Source: Actinomycetota bacterium
GTDB taxonomy: Bacteria; Actinomycetota; Actinomycetes; Nanopelagicales; Nanopelagicaceae
Assembly (NCBI GenBank): GCA_026392845.1
Contig: JAPLBJ010000017.1
Location: forward strand, 1 to 64,000
Direction: 5' to 3'
Length of the DNA: 64,000 nt
A model generated the notes under the pieces. The model was not told where the DNA came from and searched no databases. It worked only from the letters and a program-made list of their open reading frames with translations. Shown here in pieces: positions 61,532-64,000 of this stretch (positions are counted from its first letter, which is position 1; every line of letters begins with the position of its first letter). Position numbers and translations under genes: made by a program.

Positions 61532-61816
61532 ATGCGTCACTATGAATTAATGGTCATTCTCGATCCAGAACTTGAAGAACGTACAGTCACACCAAGCCTT
61601 GAGACATATCTCAAAATCATTAAAGACAGCGGAGGCCGCGTCGACAAGCTCGATGTATGGGGCCGTCGTCGTATGTCATTTGAGATTCTAAAAAAAGGTG
61701 AAGGTATTTACGCAGTTGTTGATATGCACTGCGAGCCAGCTGCCATCAAAGAGTTAGATCGTCAACTCAATTTGAATGAGTCAGTTCTGCGCACCAAAGT
61801 TATTCGTCCAGAATAA
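61532..61816 (+). CDS. rpsF: ribosomal protein S6
   Basis: [31 protein letters not shown]. Confidence 0.97.
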   Translation: MRHYELMVILDPELEERTVTPSLETYLKIIKDSGGRVDKLDVWGRRRMSFEILKKGEGIYAVVDMHCEPAAIKELDRQLNLNESVLRTKVIRPE

Positions 61817-61862
61817 TTTAAGAATTTATAGCACGGACCTAAAAGAGATTAGAGGATAAAAA

Positions 61863-62369
61863 ATGGCAGCAGGCGATACAAACATCACTCTCATCGGTAA
61901 CTTAACTGATGATCCAGAGCTACGTTTCACCCCTTCTGGTTACGCGGTTGCAAACTTTACGGTTGCATCCACTCCTCGAAATTACGATCGCACAACAAAT
62001 ACTTGGAAAGATGGAGACACTCTTTATCTCAGATGTTCTATTTGGCGCGAAGCGGCAGAGAGCGTTGCAGAGTCACTTACAAAAGGAACTCGTGTAATGG
62101 TTACTGGTCGTTTGAAGCAGCGTTCATATGAAACAAAAGAGGGTGAAAAGCGAACTGTCTTTGAGGTAGAAGTTGATGAAGTCGGTCCATCACTTCGCTA
62201 CGCAACAGCAAAGGTCACACGTACCCAACGCCAAGGCGGAGCACCAGCAGGTGGAGGATTTTCTGCTCCAGCAGGAGATTCAATCAACGATGATCCTTGG
62301 GCTGCAGCATCTTCAACGCCAACTGGCGGAGGATGGGCAACCACAACTAACGACGAACCACCATTTTAA
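61863..62369 (+). CDS. ssb: single-stranded DNA-binding protein
   Basis: OB fold [27 protein letters not shown] and acidic tail NDEPPF. Confidence 0.96.
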   Translation: MAAGDTNITLIGNLTDDPELRFTPSGYAVANFTVASTPRNYDRTTNTWKDGDTLYLRCSIWREAAESVAESLTKGTRVMVTGRLKQRSYETKEGEKRTVFEVEVDEVGPSLRYATAKVTRTQRQGGAPAGGGFSAPAGDSINDDPWAAASSTPTGGGWATTTNDEPPF

Positions 62370-62444
62370 AAAACAAACCTATCCATCCATTCCTAGTTAT
62401 AACCGTAAGGTAAAAAATTAGGGCACCCGATAAGGAGCACCACA

Positions 62445-62732
62445 ATGGGAGCAAGAAATAATAAGGCTCTACGCGAGCCAAAGAACAAGGGCGCAAAAGC
62501 AGCTGCCCTCAATAAGAAGTTCAAGAAGAAGCCTTGCAGCTTCTGCCAGAACAAGGTGAGCTATATCGATTACAAAGATATTGCAACACTTCGTAAGTAC
62601 ATCTCGGATCGCGGAAAGATTCGCGCTCGCCGAGTAACAGGTGCTTGCACACAACATCAACGCTCCATTGCAACTGCTGTAAAGAACAGCCGTGAAGTTG
62701 CTTTGTTGCCTTACACATCGACAGCAAGATAA
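62445..62732 (+). CDS. rpsR: ribosomal protein S18
   Basis: [45 protein letters not shown]. Confidence 0.97.
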   Translation: MGARNNKALREPKNKGAKAAALNKKFKKKPCSFCQNKVSYIDYKDIATLRKYISDRGKIRARRVTGACTQHQRSIATAVKNSREVALLPYTSTAR

Positions 62733-62746
62733 GGAGCGAATCAACT

Positions 62747-63193
62747 ATGAAACTCATCCTTACTCGTGAAGTTGCAGGACTCGGTTCTGCAGGAGATGTT
62801 GTAACTGTAAAAGATGGTTTTGCTCGCAATTTCTTGCTGCCACGTGGCAATGCAATTGCTTGGTCACTCGGTGGCGAAAAGCAGATCCTGAGCATCCGTC
62901 GTGCTCGCTCTGCTCGCGAAATTCGCGATATCGACCACGCAAAAGAGATCAAGGCAAAGCTTGAGTCAACAACAATTACCGCAAAGGTAAAAGTTGGCGC
63001 AAAGGGCGTTCTCTTCGGTTCTGTAACAGATAAAGATGTAGCAGCTGCAATCAAGAGCGCTGTTGCAATCGATATCGATCGTCACAGCATCAAGACAAAG
63101 GGCCACATCAAGAAGATCGGAAACCACGAAGTAAAGGTTTCACTTGGTCACAACGTTGTCGCAACCGTGACAGTAAGCGTTGTTGCTCAATAA
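62747..63193 (+). CDS. rplI: ribosomal protein L9
   Basis: MKLILTREVAGLGSAGDVVTVKDGFARNFLLPRG. Confidence 0.98.
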   Translation: MKLILTREVAGLGSAGDVVTVKDGFARNFLLPRGNAIAWSLGGEKQILSIRRARSAREIRDIDHAKEIKAKLESTTITAKVKVGAKGVLFGSVTDKDVAAAIKSAVAIDIDRHSIKTKGHIKKIGNHEVKVSLGHNVVATVTVSVVAQ

Positions 63194-63210
63194 ATAGTTA
63201 GTAATAAAGA

Positions 63211-63240
63211 GCCCGTCGCACTCGCGGCGGGTTTTTTATT
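63211..63240 (+). terminator. rho-independent terminator after rplI
   Basis: GCCCGTCGC-ACTC-GCGGCGGG stem-loop followed by TTTTTTATT. Confidence 0.85.
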
Positions 63241-63350
63241 TTAAATCTCAACTAATGAGAAGTAGAAAAATACTTTCCTCCACAGGTACGCAAAGAGAAA
63301 ACGCCCGTATGACCTGCACTTATAGCAAGGTGTAACCCCTCATGGCAAAG

Positions 63351-63426
63351 TTACCCACAGAGCGTCCACCGATATTTACACAGGAAAAGTGCAATATTCA
63401 CCTAGTTACCCACAACCTTATGCACA
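63351..63426. promoter_or_regulatory. cluster of near-consensus DnaA boxes upstream of dnaB
   Basis: TTACCCACA 63351-63359, TTACCCACA 63406-63414, TTATGCACA 63418-63426, each one mismatch from TTATCCACA. Confidence 0.45.
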
Positions 63427-63536
63427 CCCAGATTGGGTGATATTCGCTATCAATTGAGCGTGCATCTACGGTTACACCATCGGAACATACGCGAGATTAC
63501 GCGTAAATGTCAGTGCGTAATGAGAGGGTGGTCGAT

Positions 63537-64000
63537 GTGAGCATCGCAGAATTCCCTTCCCAAAGCAGCAACCGTAATCAAAACATAAATGCAGTTGGTG
63601 CTGAATTTGAGCGCACTCCCCCACAAGATTTATTAGCAGAGCAGAGTGTTCTTGGTGGAATGTTATTGAGCAAAGATGCAATCGCTGACGTTATTGAAAT
63701 TCTCAAAGAGCGTGATTTTTATCGACCAGCACATGAATTAATTTACGATGCAATTCTTGATCTCTATGGGCGCGGTGAACCAGCGGATGCTGTAACTGTC
63801 TCAGCTGAACTTACAAAGCGTGGAGATATTGCACGCGCAGGCGGCGCACCATATTTACATACACTTATTTCATCTGTACCAACAGCTGCAAATGCTGGCT
63901 ACTACGCAAAGATTGTTCGAGAACAAGCAATCATGCGCCGCCTTGTTGAAGCAGGTACAAAAATTGTGCAACTCGGTTACACAACTGAAGGCGAAGTAGA
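63537..64000 (+). CDS. dnaB: replicative DNA helicase DnaB, truncated by window end
   Basis: GTG start; TPPQDLLAEQSVLGGMLLSKDAIADVIEILKERDFYRPAHELIYDAILDLYGRGEPADAVTV. Confidence 0.95.
   Translation, partial: MSIAEFPSQSSNRNQNINAVGAEFERTPPQDLLAEQSVLGGMLLSKDAIADVIEILKERDFYRPAHELIYDAILDLYGRGEPADAVTVSAELTKRGDIARAGGAPYLHTLISSVPTAANAGYYAKIVREQAIMRRLVEAGTKIVQLGYTTEGEV

Noticed and set aside
62521-63054. 177 aa minus-strand ORF
   Set aside because: Spans rpsR and rplI in antisense; no family resemblance.

Overview
The window is a compact, low-GC actinobacterial chromosome segment that contains the replication origin. Gene order and streamlining suggest a freshwater Nanopelagicales/acI-type organism; this is inference and no search was run. 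The core runs gyrA-gyrB-dciA-recF-dnaN-oriC-dnaA-rpmH-rnpA-yidD-yidC-khpB-rsmG-parA-parB, continuing to cwlM-like/trxA/trxB/murJ/pcnA and then rpsF-ssb-rpsR-rplI-dnaB (dnaB cut by the right edge). The left third is accessory metabolism: a DUF4038/apiosidase-like protein cut by the left edge, methylmalonate/malonate-semialdehyde dehydrogenase, two class-III aminotransferases, a two-permease ABC exporter, a tetritol/erythrulose catabolic cluster (eltD-lerI-derI-lerK/dthD-like), GH3 and GH20 glycosidases, an Sdh1-type succinate dehydrogenase and a crcB pair. There are five intact tRNAs (Arg-ACG, Ser-GCT, Ser-TGA, Ala-TGC, Ile-GAT). I saw no rRNA, CRISPR array or IS element. Main items for a second look: (1) the tetritol/erythrulose cluster with altered TIM and RpiB motifs; (2) a degenerate tRNA-Ser(GCT) copy, 41/54 identical to the intact gene, bracketing a GH20 gene that begins inside its catalytic domain; (3) a cytoplasmic amidase homologue (CwlM-like) that appears to lack its zinc ligands; (4) an oriC with a TAG-trio element, AT-rich tract and DnaA boxes in mirror arrangement; (5) parS sites inside the 5' coding ends of rsmG and parA; (6) DnaA-box clusters outside oriC (crgA/rhomboid gap and upstream of dnaB); (7) a possible rpsF mRNA leader that could sequester the ribosome-binding site.
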